From an uncultured SAR86 cluster bacterium (GTDB taxonomy: Bacteria > Pseudomonadota > Gammaproteobacteria > Magnimaribacterales > D2472): 64,000 bases of DNA. Made by a program: the position numbers and the translations under genes. Below are positions 38,464 through 47,895 of the stretch, piece by piece. Location of the stretch: positions 113,583 to 177,582 of the forward strand of contig CACCNJ010000002.1 in NCBI GenBank assembly GCA_902547295.1, written 5' to 3'. Every line of letters begins with the position of its first letter. Position 1 is the first letter of the stretch. The notes below the pieces were generated by a model that saw only the letters and a program-made list of their open reading frames with translations, was not told the DNA's origin and searched no databases.

Positions 38464-38947
38464 AAGAAATTTAATTAATATCTACTTAACTTTTTTTGCA
38501 ATATTTTTATCTTCAAATTTAGATGCTGATAATAGTCATTCTATGATTGGATATTGGTTGACATCCCAATCTATCGTTTTGGTTAGTAAGTGTGAAAATG
38601 AGTTATGCGCAACCATTGAACATATTTTTGTTGAAGAAGGAATAGACCAAAAATCAATACTTGATAATAACAATAAACAAAAATCTTTAAGAGAAAGAAT
38701 GCTTGTCGGAATTAACTTAATAGATGGTTTTGAATATATTGATGGAGCAAAAAAGCTATCTGGTGGAAGGATTTATGACCCAGGAAGGGGAAGAACTTTT
38801 AAATCAAATATTTATTTATTACAAAATGGGAATTTGAAAATTGAGGGTTGTTTGTTGAGAATGTGCGGCCATGAAGAATGGAAACCAATAACGGTAACGC
38901 TTACTGACGATGGAACAAAAAAGGTCGAGCTGAAGGAGAATCTTTAA
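38456..38947 (+). CDS. DUF2147-like exported protein
   Basis: A 163-residue protein with a signal peptide (FFAIFLSSNLDA) and the beta-rich domain of DUF2147: GYWLTSQSIVLVSKCENELCATIEHI at the start and GGRIYDPGRGRTFKSNIYLLQNGNLKIEGCLL in the middle. Cys pairs may form disulphides in the periplasm. It overlaps the cupin gene by one base. Confidence 0.82.
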   Translation: MAKRNLINIYLTFFAIFLSSNLDADNSHSMIGYWLTSQSIVLVSKCENELCATIEHIFVEEGIDQKSILDNNNKQKSLRERMLVGINLIDGFEYIDGAKKLSGGRIYDPGRGRTFKSNIYLLQNGNLKIEGCLLRMCGHEEWKPITVTLTDDGTKKVELKENL

Positions 38948-39306
38948 TGAAAAAGGTTAATTTTAAAGACAAGTTTAAAAAGTTCTCAGATCAATGGTCG
39001 CCTAAAGTGATTGCGGAACTTAATGATTATCAACTTAAGTTAGTAAAGATTCAAAATGATTTTATCTGGCACAAGCATATTGATACCGATGAGGTATTTA
39101 TTGTTATTGAAGGCGAAATGTTTATTGAATTTAAAACTGAAACGATAAAGCTTGAAGCAGGAGAAATGATAGTTGTTCCAAAAGGGACAGAACACAGACC
39201 TTTTGCAAACGATGAAGCTTGTATAATGTTGGTTGAGCCAAGAGGAGTAGTTAATACCGGCGATAAAACAGATGAACTAACTGCTCCAAATGATCAATGG
39301 ATATAG
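38947..39306 (+). CDS. Cupin domain protein
   Basis: A 119-residue single cupin. The metal motif WHKHIDTDEVFIVIEGEM (His-x-His...Glu) and the second motif VPKGTEHRPFANDE give a complete beta-barrel site. It is a small enzyme or binding protein of unknown substrate, co-transcribed with its neighbours. Confidence 0.9.
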   Translation: MKKVNFKDKFKKFSDQWSPKVIAELNDYQLKLVKIQNDFIWHKHIDTDEVFIVIEGEMFIEFKTETIKLEAGEMIVVPKGTEHRPFANDEACIMLVEPRGVVNTGDKTDELTAPNDQWI

Positions 39307-39324
39307 GGTGGGGAGACAATAATT

Positions 39325-40530
39325 ATGAGTAAATTTTTAATCGCGACATTAGCATTAATACTTTTAGGCTTGGTTATATATAGCCCAAACATTGCAAGGC
39401 TCTACAAACTAGCTAATTTATATAACGAAAAATCAATAGCTAAGAATTTTATAAACATTAATAAAATTTTTGAAACATCTTCACCTATACCCGCGTCAGA
39501 AAAACCATATGTTTTTGAAAAAAAGGATTACGACTTACCAGAATCTTATTTCTTTGAGGGAGAGGAACTAAAACTAGTTGATGGATTAGATCATTTCCAT
39601 ACAGATGGACTCATAATCCTTCATGAAGGGAAAATGTTATTTGAAAAATATTGGCACGGTAATACTAAAGATAGCAAACACATAGCCTTTTCAGTATCTA
39701 AATCTTACTTATCAGCCTTATTTGGTATTGCTGTTGATGAAGGCCTAATTGATAGTATTGATGATAAGGTTTCTAAATATCTTAATGATTTTGATGGAAC
39801 TGGTTACGAAGACGTAAAAATTAAAAATCTTCTTCAGATGTCTTCAGGCATTGAGTTCAATGAAGATTATGCTGATCCTGGCTCAGATATAAACAGGTTT
39901 GCAAGAGCAACTGCAAGAGGTTCATCATTCAGAGATTTTGCTAAGACACTAAAAAATGGAAGAGAACAAGGAACATATAATCACTACGTAAGCCTTGATA
40001 CTCAAGTATTAGGCATGATTCTTGAATCTGTAACCGATATGCCATTAAGAGAGTATTTATATAAAAGAATATGGAGCAAAATAGGTACAGAGAGTGAGGC
40101 TTATTACATTGCTGATAATACTGGTACAGATATGGCGCTAGGTGGCCTAAACGCTTCTTTGCGGGACTTTGCCAAGTTTGGGCAGCTATACTTAAATGAA
40201 GGAAGTTGGGAGGGTGAGCAAATTGTTCCTAAGGACTGGGTTGCTCAATCTCATACACCGGATGCTCCTCACCTAATGCCAAATTCAGGAGAACTTTCCT
40301 CGAATGAATGGGGTTACGGCTACCAATGGTGGGTCCCTGGGAATCCTATGACTGATTTCACTGCTCACGGCATATTTAATCAATTCATATATGTTAATCC
40401 AGAATCAAATGTTGTTATAGCAAAGACATCTTCAAACCATAGGTTCAGATCAGAAAGAGAGTACTCAAAAGCAGCTCATATAGCTATGTTTCGCTCTATA
40501 ACAAAACATATTAAAAATACATTTAATTAA
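39325..40530 (+). CDS. Serine hydrolase of the class C beta-lactamase fold
   Basis: A 401-residue protein with an N-terminal membrane anchor or signal (residues 4-22). The Ser-x-x-Lys motif is in AFSVSKSYLSALF, a YNHYVS motif takes the Tyr-x-Asn place, and a His-Gly near the C-terminus (TAHGIFNQF) replaces KTG. This is the family of esterases and peptidases related to EstB/PBP4 rather than an antibiotic lactamase. Confidence 0.88.
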   Translation: MSKFLIATLALILLGLVIYSPNIARLYKLANLYNEKSIAKNFININKIFETSSPIPASEKPYVFEKKDYDLPESYFFEGEELKLVDGLDHFHTDGLIILHEGKMLFEKYWHGNTKDSKHIAFSVSKSYLSALFGIAVDEGLIDSIDDKVSKYLNDFDGTGYEDVKIKNLLQMSSGIEFNEDYADPGSDINRFARATARGSSFRDFAKTLKNGREQGTYNHYVSLDTQVLGMILESVTDMPLREYLYKRIWSKIGTESEAYYIADNTGTDMALGGLNASLRDFAKFGQLYLNEGSWEGEQIVPKDWVAQSHTPDAPHLMPNSGELSSNEWGYGYQWWVPGNPMTDFTAHGIFNQFIYVNPESNVVIAKTSSNHRFRSEREYSKAAHIAMFRSITKHIKNTFN

Positions 40531-40591
40531 TATATTTGTATTAAATAAGATTCTTTCTTAGAATTAAAGAAAGGATATATGAGGAGATAAA

Positions 40592-41185
40592 ATGAATTCA
40601 AAATTTTTAAGTTTAATTGGTTTAGTATTTGCCGTTAGTGCTTTTTCTGACGGAAAATCAAATTCATGGATGATTGAGACACTATCTACAGCTGCGCCAT
40701 CATTTATAGGTGATAATGCTTCAGTTGCTACATATGATGGAAAAGTTCTTAAAGAGGGTAGCAATGGCTGGACATGTTCTCCAGGAAGGCCAATGCCCGA
40801 GGATGGTTACAAAGATGCTCAAGATACAAATGCGTCATGTGCAGATATTGAAGGATTCAAATGGGTTGAGGCATATGTAAATGGCACTAGTCCCAATATG
40901 GAAAGAGATGCTTATATATGGATGCTCCATGGTGATGTTGGAGAAGACAATAGAGTTTCATCTCTATACGGCGGTAATAAGGAGAATGCAATAAAGATGA
41001 ATCATTTTATTGAATCAGGTCCACATTTAATGCTTATGCCAAAAGATACAAAAACTATAGAAAACTTTACAACAGATTTCACAAAAGGAGAGCCATATCA
41101 GATGTTCAAAGGCACACCATATGCGCATTTAATGATTCCTTTTGAGGGTTATTATATGTTTCAACCTGAAGCGGCTCCTAAGTAG
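40592..41185 (+). CDS. Exported protein, unknown (197 aa)
   Basis: A signal peptide (KFLSLIGLVFAVSAFS) and a 180-residue mature part with SNGWTCSPGRPMPEDGYKDA and DAYIWMLHGDVGEDNRVSS. I do not know a named family, though similar sequences occur widely in marine bacteria. GAGGAGA ribosome-binding site. Several Cys may pair. Confidence 0.7.
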   Translation: MNSKFLSLIGLVFAVSAFSDGKSNSWMIETLSTAAPSFIGDNASVATYDGKVLKEGSNGWTCSPGRPMPEDGYKDAQDTNASCADIEGFKWVEAYVNGTSPNMERDAYIWMLHGDVGEDNRVSSLYGGNKENAIKMNHFIESGPHLMLMPKDTKTIENFTTDFTKGEPYQMFKGTPYAHLMIPFEGYYMFQPEAAPK

Positions 41186-41193
41186 AAATTAAA

Positions 41194-41499
41194 ATGGAAA
41201 GATATAAAAGTTTTAAGGATTTCTATCCGTACTATATTTCTGAGCATGATCATAAATACACAAAATTGATGCATTTTATTGGAACTAGTATAAGCATCTA
41301 TTTTTTAATTAAATTTATACTGTCATTCAATTTTTTATTTATCTTATATGCGCTCCTATCGGGTTATGGGTTTGCATGGGTAGGACATTTTTTTATTGAA
41401 AAAAATAAACCTGCTACCTTTAAATATCCTTTTTATAGCTTAATAGGTGATTACAAGATGTATTTAGAAATACTCCAAGGCAAACATAAAATTTTTTAA
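41194..41499 (+). CDS. Mpo1-like (DUF962) membrane protein
   Basis: A 101-residue membrane protein. SFKDFYPYYISEHDHKYTKLMHFIGTSI is the typical start with the family histidines, and GYGFAWVGHFFIEKNKPATFKYPFYSLIGDYKMY is the DUF962 core. The yeast member Mpo1 is an alpha-dioxygenase of 2-hydroxy fatty acids; a similar role here is only possible. Confidence 0.9.
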   Translation: MERYKSFKDFYPYYISEHDHKYTKLMHFIGTSISIYFLIKFILSFNFLFILYALLSGYGFAWVGHFFIEKNKPATFKYPFYSLIGDYKMYLEILQGKHKIF

Positions 41500-41525
41500 T
41501 TTGTAACCCCGTATTTAATATTTTT

Positions 41526-42314
41526 ATGGAGGCTTCTGAGAATAATTTTTGGACTGAGCCTCCTTGGGGTGCCGGTGAAAAAAAATACCGACTAGGATTG
41601 AAGCCAATAGAGCTTGATGAATGGCTTAATAGAAAGATCGGTGAAAATCTTTTAAAACATAAAAAAAACTTACTCAATTCTGATTACAACAAGGTTATTG
41701 CAGCAACTGAAGATTCTATTGATGCACAAATTTGTTTAGGAAAAATATTTGGAATAACGCATTCTAAGTATCCTGATCTCATTGCTGAATTAAGCCTCAA
41801 TATTCAAGATGATTTATGCTTAATGGAGTCACAAGGTGAACAAAAACTTCTTGCGGCAAGTATTTGTTCGCCAAGTTATTGGGATGTAAGAACAAAAATT
41901 GGTAAGCCACTAAAAACAATTCATGATCCTGTTACATCTCTAGACGAGAAGATAGGCAAGAGAATCACAACTTTTATAAGACAGGCACCTATTAAAAAAC
42001 CCTTTGCTAGGCAGAATTGGCTTATTCATGGAGATACAAAAAGATTCCATTTAAAAGAAGAAGCTTCTTTACTCACAGATCCTTCGTCTTGGTATATCAG
42101 ATCAGAAAAAGAAACTTTATGTAGATTTCATGAAGATTATTCTTTATTTACAATAAATGTTTTATTTGAACCATTAAACAAAATTGTTGATTATCCTGAT
42201 GCATTGAGAGGTCTTATTAAAAGCTTAGAGACATTTGATGAAGATGAATCAGTATATTTTGGTGGATCAAATAAAATAAACATTTTATTGGAGTACCTTC
42301 AAGCACAACTATAG
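41526..42314 (+). CDS. DUF3445 haem-dependent oxidative demethylase-like protein
   Basis: A 262-residue cytosolic protein of the DUF3445 family. Signature text is WDVRTKIGKPLKTIHDPVT, RQAPIKKPFARQNWLIHGD and WYIRSEKETLCRFHEDYSLFTINVLFEPL. Related HODM enzymes remove methyl groups from dimethylamine with haem; the actual substrate here is not visible. It precedes an aldehyde dehydrogenase by 44 bases. Confidence 0.82.
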   Translation: MEASENNFWTEPPWGAGEKKYRLGLKPIELDEWLNRKIGENLLKHKKNLLNSDYNKVIAATEDSIDAQICLGKIFGITHSKYPDLIAELSLNIQDDLCLMESQGEQKLLAASICSPSYWDVRTKIGKPLKTIHDPVTSLDEKIGKRITTFIRQAPIKKPFARQNWLIHGDTKRFHLKEEASLLTDPSSWYIRSEKETLCRFHEDYSLFTINVLFEPLNKIVDYPDALRGLIKSLETFDEDESVYFGGSNKINILLEYLQAQL

Positions 42315-42358
42315 TAAAATAGCACTCATTGGGAGAGCATAATTTGCTGTAAATCTTT

Positions 42359-43732
42359 ATGGATAAAAAACAGTACAACAAGATAATTATTAGATCGCAA
42401 GATATTGCTGAAAAATGGAAAAAAATTCCAGCGCCTCAAAGAGGAGAGTTTATAAGACAATTTGGTGAGCAGTTAAGACTTCAAAAAGAACTCCTTGCAA
42501 AAACCATAACCAAAGAAGCCAGAAAGATAAAGACAGAGTCGTTCGGAGAAGTTCAAGAAGCAATAGACATGTGTGATTTTGCTGTTGGATTAAGCAGGCA
42601 ACTATATGGCTTAACTATGCCTAGTGAGCGTCCAAATCACAGACTTCAAGAGTTATGGCATCCTTTGGGAGTTGTTGGTTGCATAACAGCTTTTAATTTC
42701 CCAATGGCTGTATTTGCATGGAATTTCTGTCTTTCTGCTGTTTGTGGAAACAGCATAATATGGAAACCAAGCCCACATTCAAATGAGTGCGCAAAAGGAA
42801 TAAAAAAAGCGTGGGATGAGATAAGTGGTGAGTTTTCTGACTTAATTCAAATTATAGAAGGTGGTAACGAAGAGGCAGTTTTAATTTGTGAAGATAAGAG
42901 AATATCTTTGGTATCTGCAACAGGAAGCACACAAATGGGCAAAGAGTTGGCACCAATTGTTTCAGCTAGGCTTGGTAAGCTTTTGCTTGAACTTGGAGGC
43001 AATAACGCTGCAATCGTATGTCCTTCAGCAGACTTAGATTTAACAATAAAAGGTATTGCCTTTTCTGCTTGCGGAACAACCGGTCAAAGATGCACCTCGC
43101 TAAGAAGATTATTTGTTCATAAAGATATATATGACGACTGTGTTGAGCGTTTGGAAAAATGCTTTGAGGAATTAGTAATAGGCTGTCCCTCAAAGGATTC
43201 CTCTCAAATAGGTCCTTTAATTTCTGAAGATAGCTTTAATTCGATGCAAAAAACACTTGAGTCTCTAAGAGCTAAGAATGTATCTGTAATCGGTGGTGAA
43301 AGATTAGATATTGAAGATTCTGATGAATATTATGTAAAACCAGCATTAGTCCTTGTAAAGGAAATAGAAGATGAGATGCTTTCTGAAACATTTGCACCTA
43401 TTTTATATGTTAAGAGTTATGAAAAAATTGAAGATGCTATTCGAATGCAAAACGATGTTAGTCAAGGACTTAGTAGTTCAATTTTTACAAATGATATGAG
43501 GGAATCAGAATTATTTTTAAGTGAATCTGGAAGTGATTGTGGTATTGCTAACGTTAATATTGGTACAAGCGGAGCTGAAATTGGTGGCGCTTTTGGTGGT
43601 GAAAAAGATACGGGAGGTGGACGTGAGTCAGGTTCGGATGCTTGGAAAAATTATATGAGAAGAGTAACTGCAACTGTAAATTACGGAGAAGATTTACCAC
43701 TTGCTCAGGGGGTAGAATTTGATGAAAGCTAA
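42359..43732 (+). CDS. ALDH7-type aldehyde dehydrogenase (aminoadipate-semialdehyde dehydrogenase-like)
   Basis: A 457-residue NAD(P) aldehyde dehydrogenase. LGVVGCITAFNFPMAVFAWN and the ATGSTQMGK segment form the Rossmann part, Glu is in LELGGNNAAIV, and the catalytic Cys is in GTTGQRCTSLRR. NIGTSGAEIGGAFGGEKDTGGGRESGSDAWKNYMRR is the C-terminal signature of the ALDH7 (antiquitin) group. Overlap of 11 bases with a saccharopine-dehydrogenase-like gene suggests lysine breakdown. Confidence 0.88.
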   Translation: MDKKQYNKIIIRSQDIAEKWKKIPAPQRGEFIRQFGEQLRLQKELLAKTITKEARKIKTESFGEVQEAIDMCDFAVGLSRQLYGLTMPSERPNHRLQELWHPLGVVGCITAFNFPMAVFAWNFCLSAVCGNSIIWKPSPHSNECAKGIKKAWDEISGEFSDLIQIIEGGNEEAVLICEDKRISLVSATGSTQMGKELAPIVSARLGKLLLELGGNNAAIVCPSADLDLTIKGIAFSACGTTGQRCTSLRRLFVHKDIYDDCVERLEKCFEELVIGCPSKDSSQIGPLISEDSFNSMQKTLESLRAKNVSVIGGERLDIEDSDEYYVKPALVLVKEIEDEMLSETFAPILYVKSYEKIEDAIRMQNDVSQGLSSSIFTNDMRESELFLSESGSDCGIANVNIGTSGAEIGGAFGGEKDTGGGRESGSDAWKNYMRRVTATVNYGEDLPLAQGVEFDES

Positions 43733-44729
43733 AATTGCAATTGTTGGCAGTGGAAACATAGGTTGGGCGTTAAAACAACTACTTAAAAAGGACTATGACT
43801 TAAGGCAGGGCGATATAGAAGATGGTTTTGATGCAAACGATATTTCTCAGGTAGAAGATTTTTTAAAAGGAGTTGATGCAGTAATTTCAGCAGGACCATT
43901 TGCAGTAAACAAAAACATTGCAAGCGTAGCAGCAGAAAATGGTATTGCTTACTTTGATCTCACTGAAGACGTTGAAACGACAGAATTCATAAGATCACTT
44001 AAATCAGAAAATATTTTAATGCCACAGTGCGGCCTTGCTCCAGGAGCCATTAACATATGTGCAGCTGGTATGATGAACCAATTTGATTCTGTTAATGAAG
44101 TCCTTATGAGAGTTGGAGCCCTGCCAAGATTTACAACTAATGAAATGAGCTATTACTTAAGTTGGTCAACAAACGGATTAATTAATGAATATTGCAATGA
44201 AGCTGATGTAATTTATGAAGGAAAATCAGTAAAGGTTATGCCCCTAGAGGGAGCTGAAAAAATTGTAATTGAGGGCGAAAGTTTCGAAGCATTTAATACA
44301 AGCGGAGGATGTGCGACTATGTGTGAGACTTTTGAAGGAGAAGTTCAAAATCTTTCATATAAAACAATTAGATATCCAGGCCATTTAAATCACATGAAAT
44401 TTTTGTTCAATGATCTTCACTTGAAAAAAAATAAAGATGTCTTAGAGAAGCTTTTTGACAAAGAAGTCCCAAGGACAAAAAATGACGTAATAATATTTTT
44501 TGTTAAAGTTATAGGACTTATCGATGGAGTTTTACAAGAGAAAACCTATTTAAGAAAAATATACGGGGATGAAAAATTTAGTGCTATTCAATTAACGACT
44601 GCCTCTGGGGTATGTAGCGCTCTTAAAATGTTTCTTGATGGTAAAATTACAAACAAAGGTTTTACAAAACAAGAATCTTTATCTTGGGATGATTTTCTAA
44701 ACAATGATTTTGGCAAGGTTTACGCCTAA
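43722..44729 (+). CDS. Saccharopine dehydrogenase-like protein
   Basis: A 335-residue NAD(P)-binding protein: KIAIVGSGNIGWALKQLL at the start and DAVISAGPFAVNKNIASVAAENGIAYFDLTEDV are typical of the saccharopine dehydrogenase family. The C-terminal half has GGCATMCETFEGEV and KTIRYPGHLNHMKFLF, as in related enzymes. The start ATG 43722 has GGGGG before it; the earlier TTG is unlikely. With the ALDH7 gene it fits conversion of saccharopine or a similar adduct to aminoadipate. Confidence 0.85.
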   Translation: MKAKIAIVGSGNIGWALKQLLKKDYDLRQGDIEDGFDANDISQVEDFLKGVDAVISAGPFAVNKNIASVAAENGIAYFDLTEDVETTEFIRSLKSENILMPQCGLAPGAINICAAGMMNQFDSVNEVLMRVGALPRFTTNEMSYYLSWSTNGLINEYCNEADVIYEGKSVKVMPLEGAEKIVIEGESFEAFNTSGGCATMCETFEGEVQNLSYKTIRYPGHLNHMKFLFNDLHLKKNKDVLEKLFDKEVPRTKNDVIIFFVKVIGLIDGVLQEKTYLRKIYGDEKFSAIQLTTASGVCSALKMFLDGKITNKGFTKQESLSWDDFLNNDFGKVYA

Positions 44730-44737
44730 TACTAATA

Positions 44738-45433
44738 ATGACAGAATTTAGCTTATTAGATACGTCTCATATCATTTTTGCCATAGCATGCATTGCTATG
44801 ATTGTTTATTTACCGAAATTTGTTGTGAACAAGAGTGATACATGGAAAAAACTTGTAATAGCAGTAATTTTCATTTTTATATTAATAAACCAAGGTTTGG
44901 ATTTTTATAGGGAGGGATATACTCAACAAATAAAGCTAGGATTGCCTCTTCACCTATGTGATTTTTCTTGCGTATCTATCATGCTCTATTTTATAACTCA
45001 TAGAAGAGAGTTTTTTATCTTTGCTTTTTTTGCCGGAATTTCTGGAGCAGGGATGGCTATATTAACTCCAGACGTTTTATATTCATTCCCACATATTGAT
45101 TATGTTCGTCATATGATTGGTCACTCAATGATTTTACTAGGCGTAAGTTATGCAATGATAGTTGATAATCAAAGACCTTATTTTAAAGACGTACACAGAG
45201 TTCTATTAGTGTTAACTTTTTTCTTAATTTTGATGTATCCAATTAATTATTTACTTGGACCACCAGCAAATTATTGGTATGTTATGGAAAAACCACCTGG
45301 TTTAAATGTAACAGGTTTTATGAGAGATGCGCCATACCATATGATTGATATCTATATTCTTGCTGTAATTGTTTGCTATTCAATATATTTGCTATATCTA
45401 ATTAAAGATAAATTAAATAAAACTAGTGTCTAA
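44738..45433 (+). CDS. TIGR02206-family membrane protein
   Basis: A 231-residue membrane protein with six to seven helices. PLHLCDFSCVSIMLYFI and NYLLGPPANYWYVMEKPPGLN are family signatures of this uncharacterised group (YwaF-like). It starts nine bases after the saccharopine dehydrogenase-like gene and ends three before the acyltransferase. Confidence 0.88.
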   Translation: MTEFSLLDTSHIIFAIACIAMIVYLPKFVVNKSDTWKKLVIAVIFIFILINQGLDFYREGYTQQIKLGLPLHLCDFSCVSIMLYFITHRREFFIFAFFAGISGAGMAILTPDVLYSFPHIDYVRHMIGHSMILLGVSYAMIVDNQRPYFKDVHRVLLVLTFFLILMYPINYLLGPPANYWYVMEKPPGLNVTGFMRDAPYHMIDIYILAVIVCYSIYLLYLIKDKLNKTSV

Positions 45434-45435
45434 AA

Positions 45436-46038
45436 ATGAAAAGTGTTTCAAGCTCACAAATTCCGAAGAGTTTTCGGGCATATCGACCAAAAGCGCTTCA
45501 ATGGCTGGGTAGGTTTGTTTTAGCGTCTCTCGGATGGAAAGTTCATGGAAAAATTTCAGACGAATTTAATGAAAAAAAAGTTGTAGTAATTGTTGCCCCA
45601 CATACATCAAACTGGGATGGGATTTTAGGGGTTGCAGCAATTGCTGGCCTTGATGCAAAAGTTACTTTTATTGGCAAACATACTGCATTTAAGTATGGGC
45701 TTGGAGCTTTTTTAAGATATATGGGGGGAATACCCGTAGATAGAAATAAACCTGGGGGAATAATTAAAGACGCAATTAATCAGATTAAAGACATAAATAG
45801 TTCTTTAATCGGAATATCTCCTGAAGGAACCCGTTCAAAAGTAAAGGAATGGAAAACAGGATTCTTAAGAATAGCAAAAGAATTAAATACTAAAATAATT
45901 CCAGCATCTCTAGATTTTGCGAAAAAAGAAATACTTCTTGGTAAGGCTTTTACTCCTTCGGGTGACAATACGAAAGATATTAGCGATCTTAAGGACTATT
46001 ACAGAGTTTTTACTGCAAAATATCCTGAAAAATACTAG
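45436..46038 (+). CDS. 1-acylglycerol-3-phosphate acyltransferase-like (PlsC family)
   Basis: A 200-residue lysophospholipid acyltransferase. The catalytic His-x4-Asp is in APHTSNWDGI, and the substrate motif is SPEGTRSKVKEWKTGF. It lacks the long N-terminal membrane segment of standard PlsC (about 245). Acts on lyso-lipids or a related acceptor. It converges on the DUF885 gene with a four-base overlap. Confidence 0.88.
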   Translation: MKSVSSSQIPKSFRAYRPKALQWLGRFVLASLGWKVHGKISDEFNEKKVVVIVAPHTSNWDGILGVAAIAGLDAKVTFIGKHTAFKYGLGAFLRYMGGIPVDRNKPGGIIKDAINQIKDINSSLIGISPEGTRSKVKEWKTGFLRIAKELNTKIIPASLDFAKKEILLGKAFTPSGDNTKDISDLKDYYRVFTAKYPEKY

Positions 46039-47861
46039 TTCAAATTTTCTTTAATCATATTATTTACCATCTCTTCAACAATAAAGAGAGGAGGATTTCC
46101 ATGATCTAGAACAGCTGAGTGGAAATCTTTTATATTAAATTTATCACCAAGCTTGTTCATGGCTTTTTTTCTAAGCTCGAGGATTTTGATCATACCAACT
46201 TTATAACTTAGCGCTTGTCCTGGCCAAACAATATATCTTTCAATTTCGACTCTAACTTCTGTATCTGACATTCCTGTTTTTGTTTTCATGTACTTCATTG
46301 CTTCTTCACGAGTCCATCTTTTATAGTGCATTCCTGTATCAACTACTAATCTTACTGCTCTAAAAAGTTCGCTTTGAAGAATTCCTAGTTCGTCATATGG
46401 ATCTTCAGCCAAACCTGCTTCAAGAGCTAAGATTTCAGAGTATAGAGCCCATCCCTCTGCGAAAGCAGAAGTGAAATATCCAAAGCGTCTATAAAGTGTT
46501 AAATCTTCATTTTCAAGAGAATGTGCTATTTGATGATGGTGTCCAGGTGTTGCCTCATGATATGCCAAAGTTCTCATGCTATAAGTTGGTGTTTGCTTTA
46601 TATCATATAGATTTGCATAAAACACACCAGGTCTACTTCCATCAAGTGCTGGTGACTGATAATATCCTCCAGCAGCAGTTCTTTCAGAGTACTCAGGAAC
46701 AGCTTTCACTATGACTTTTGACTTTGGCATAGTATGGAAATAACCTTTCATTACCTCATAAGCTTCTTCAACCATTTCTGTATAGTCTTTAACAACTATT
46801 TGTTTTCTGTCTGGAGTATCTGCATATAAGAAATCTGGATTCTCATTTAATTCATTCATTAACTCTCCAACAGATTTACTCTCGTCATATCCAAGAGACG
46901 AAAGAATGTATCTCATTCTTTCAGAAATCCGCTTAACTTCACTTAGCCCCATTTGATGAATTTTCTCTGGTGAATAATCTGTTGTAGTAAAAGTCCTTAT
47001 TTTCAATTTATAGTATTCTTCTCCTCCTGGTTGAGACCATATGCCATGATTTTTATTAGCATATTTTTGAGTACTTATCATAAAATCTCTTAAAACTTCA
47101 AAACCCGGCGTAACACTCTCGCTAATGGACCTTTTTATTTCATTTTCAAAATAATTTATATCTTCTTGATTTAAATCCAATTGATTTATCTTTGACATGA
47201 ACTGGGTATAAAGAGGATGTTCTTCATTCGAATATTCTATAAATTCATTTAGCTGTTTAATTACATGACCATATACAAATTCAGGCGGATAGATACCATT
47301 CATAGCTTGTTTTTCAAGGTCAGCAAGAACTCCTTCATATACTTCCTTAATTAAATCTGTCCTTTTTATGAAATCGTTTGCTTCAGACTTCTTCCTAATA
47401 GGATGCATATCATTCATAAACTCAATGGTATTTAAATGAATTCCTCCAATTTGATTTAGCGGATAGTCTAAATAAGGAAAATCTCTTAGTTCTCTTAAAT
47501 GATTTTCATAATCAAAAATTGCAATTTTCTTTGTACTTTTTTGAGTATCGGATAGTCTCGAGTCGTCATACTTATATAAGGTTTTAATAGTTTTTTCTGT
47601 ATGCTCAATTCCATCTTCGATATCAGTTTCTTTTGGAATTGACAATTTGGAGTTATGATTCGTCAGCCAATTATAGTCATCTAATACTCCAACATAAGTT
47701 AACTCTTCAGGCGAACTTGCTAGATCAAGAATTAGCTCTTTTGCTAAAAAATGATCAATTGAGAAGGGCTTCATAAAAAAAAGATTTATTAAATATAATG
47801 ACCCAACTCCAAAAGTAACCAATAAAAGATTTCTCGTATGCTTAAGAATTTTTTTAATCAT
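46035..47861 (-). CDS. DUF885 family metallopeptidase-like protein
   Basis: A 608-residue exported or membrane-anchored protein (hydrophobic helix at 12-28). The zinc motif HEATPGHHHQIAH lies near residue 440 and the distal Glu in EGWALYSEILALEAG follows. DUF885 members are putative M32-like zinc proteins. Divergent from the crotonase gene, with a 34-base gap to the chosen start of that gene. Confidence 0.9.
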   Translation of the reverse strand: MIKKILKHTRNLLLVTFGVGSLYLINLFFMKPFSIDHFLAKELILDLASSPEELTYVGVLDDYNWLTNHNSKLSIPKETDIEDGIEHTEKTIKTLYKYDDSRLSDTQKSTKKIAIFDYENHLRELRDFPYLDYPLNQIGGIHLNTIEFMNDMHPIRKKSEANDFIKRTDLIKEVYEGVLADLEKQAMNGIYPPEFVYGHVIKQLNEFIEYSNEEHPLYTQFMSKINQLDLNQEDINYFENEIKRSISESVTPGFEVLRDFMISTQKYANKNHGIWSQPGGEEYYKLKIRTFTTTDYSPEKIHQMGLSEVKRISERMRYILSSLGYDESKSVGELMNELNENPDFLYADTPDRKQIVVKDYTEMVEEAYEVMKGYFHTMPKSKVIVKAVPEYSERTAAGGYYQSPALDGSRPGVFYANLYDIKQTPTYSMRTLAYHEATPGHHHQIAHSLENEDLTLYRRFGYFTSAFAEGWALYSEILALEAGLAEDPYDELGILQSELFRAVRLVVDTGMHYKRWTREEAMKYMKTKTGMSDTEVRVEIERYIVWPGQALSYKVGMIKILELRKKAMNKLGDKFNIKDFHSAVLDHGNPPLFIVEEMVNNMIKENLN

Positions 47862-47895
47862 GATAAAATTTCCTTTTAAAGAACATTATATTATT

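Noticed and set aside
39325..40530. Antibiotic resistance beta-lactamase
   Set aside because: Although it has Ser-x-x-Lys, the KTG motif is missing and the context is metabolic, which fits the esterase/peptidase branch.
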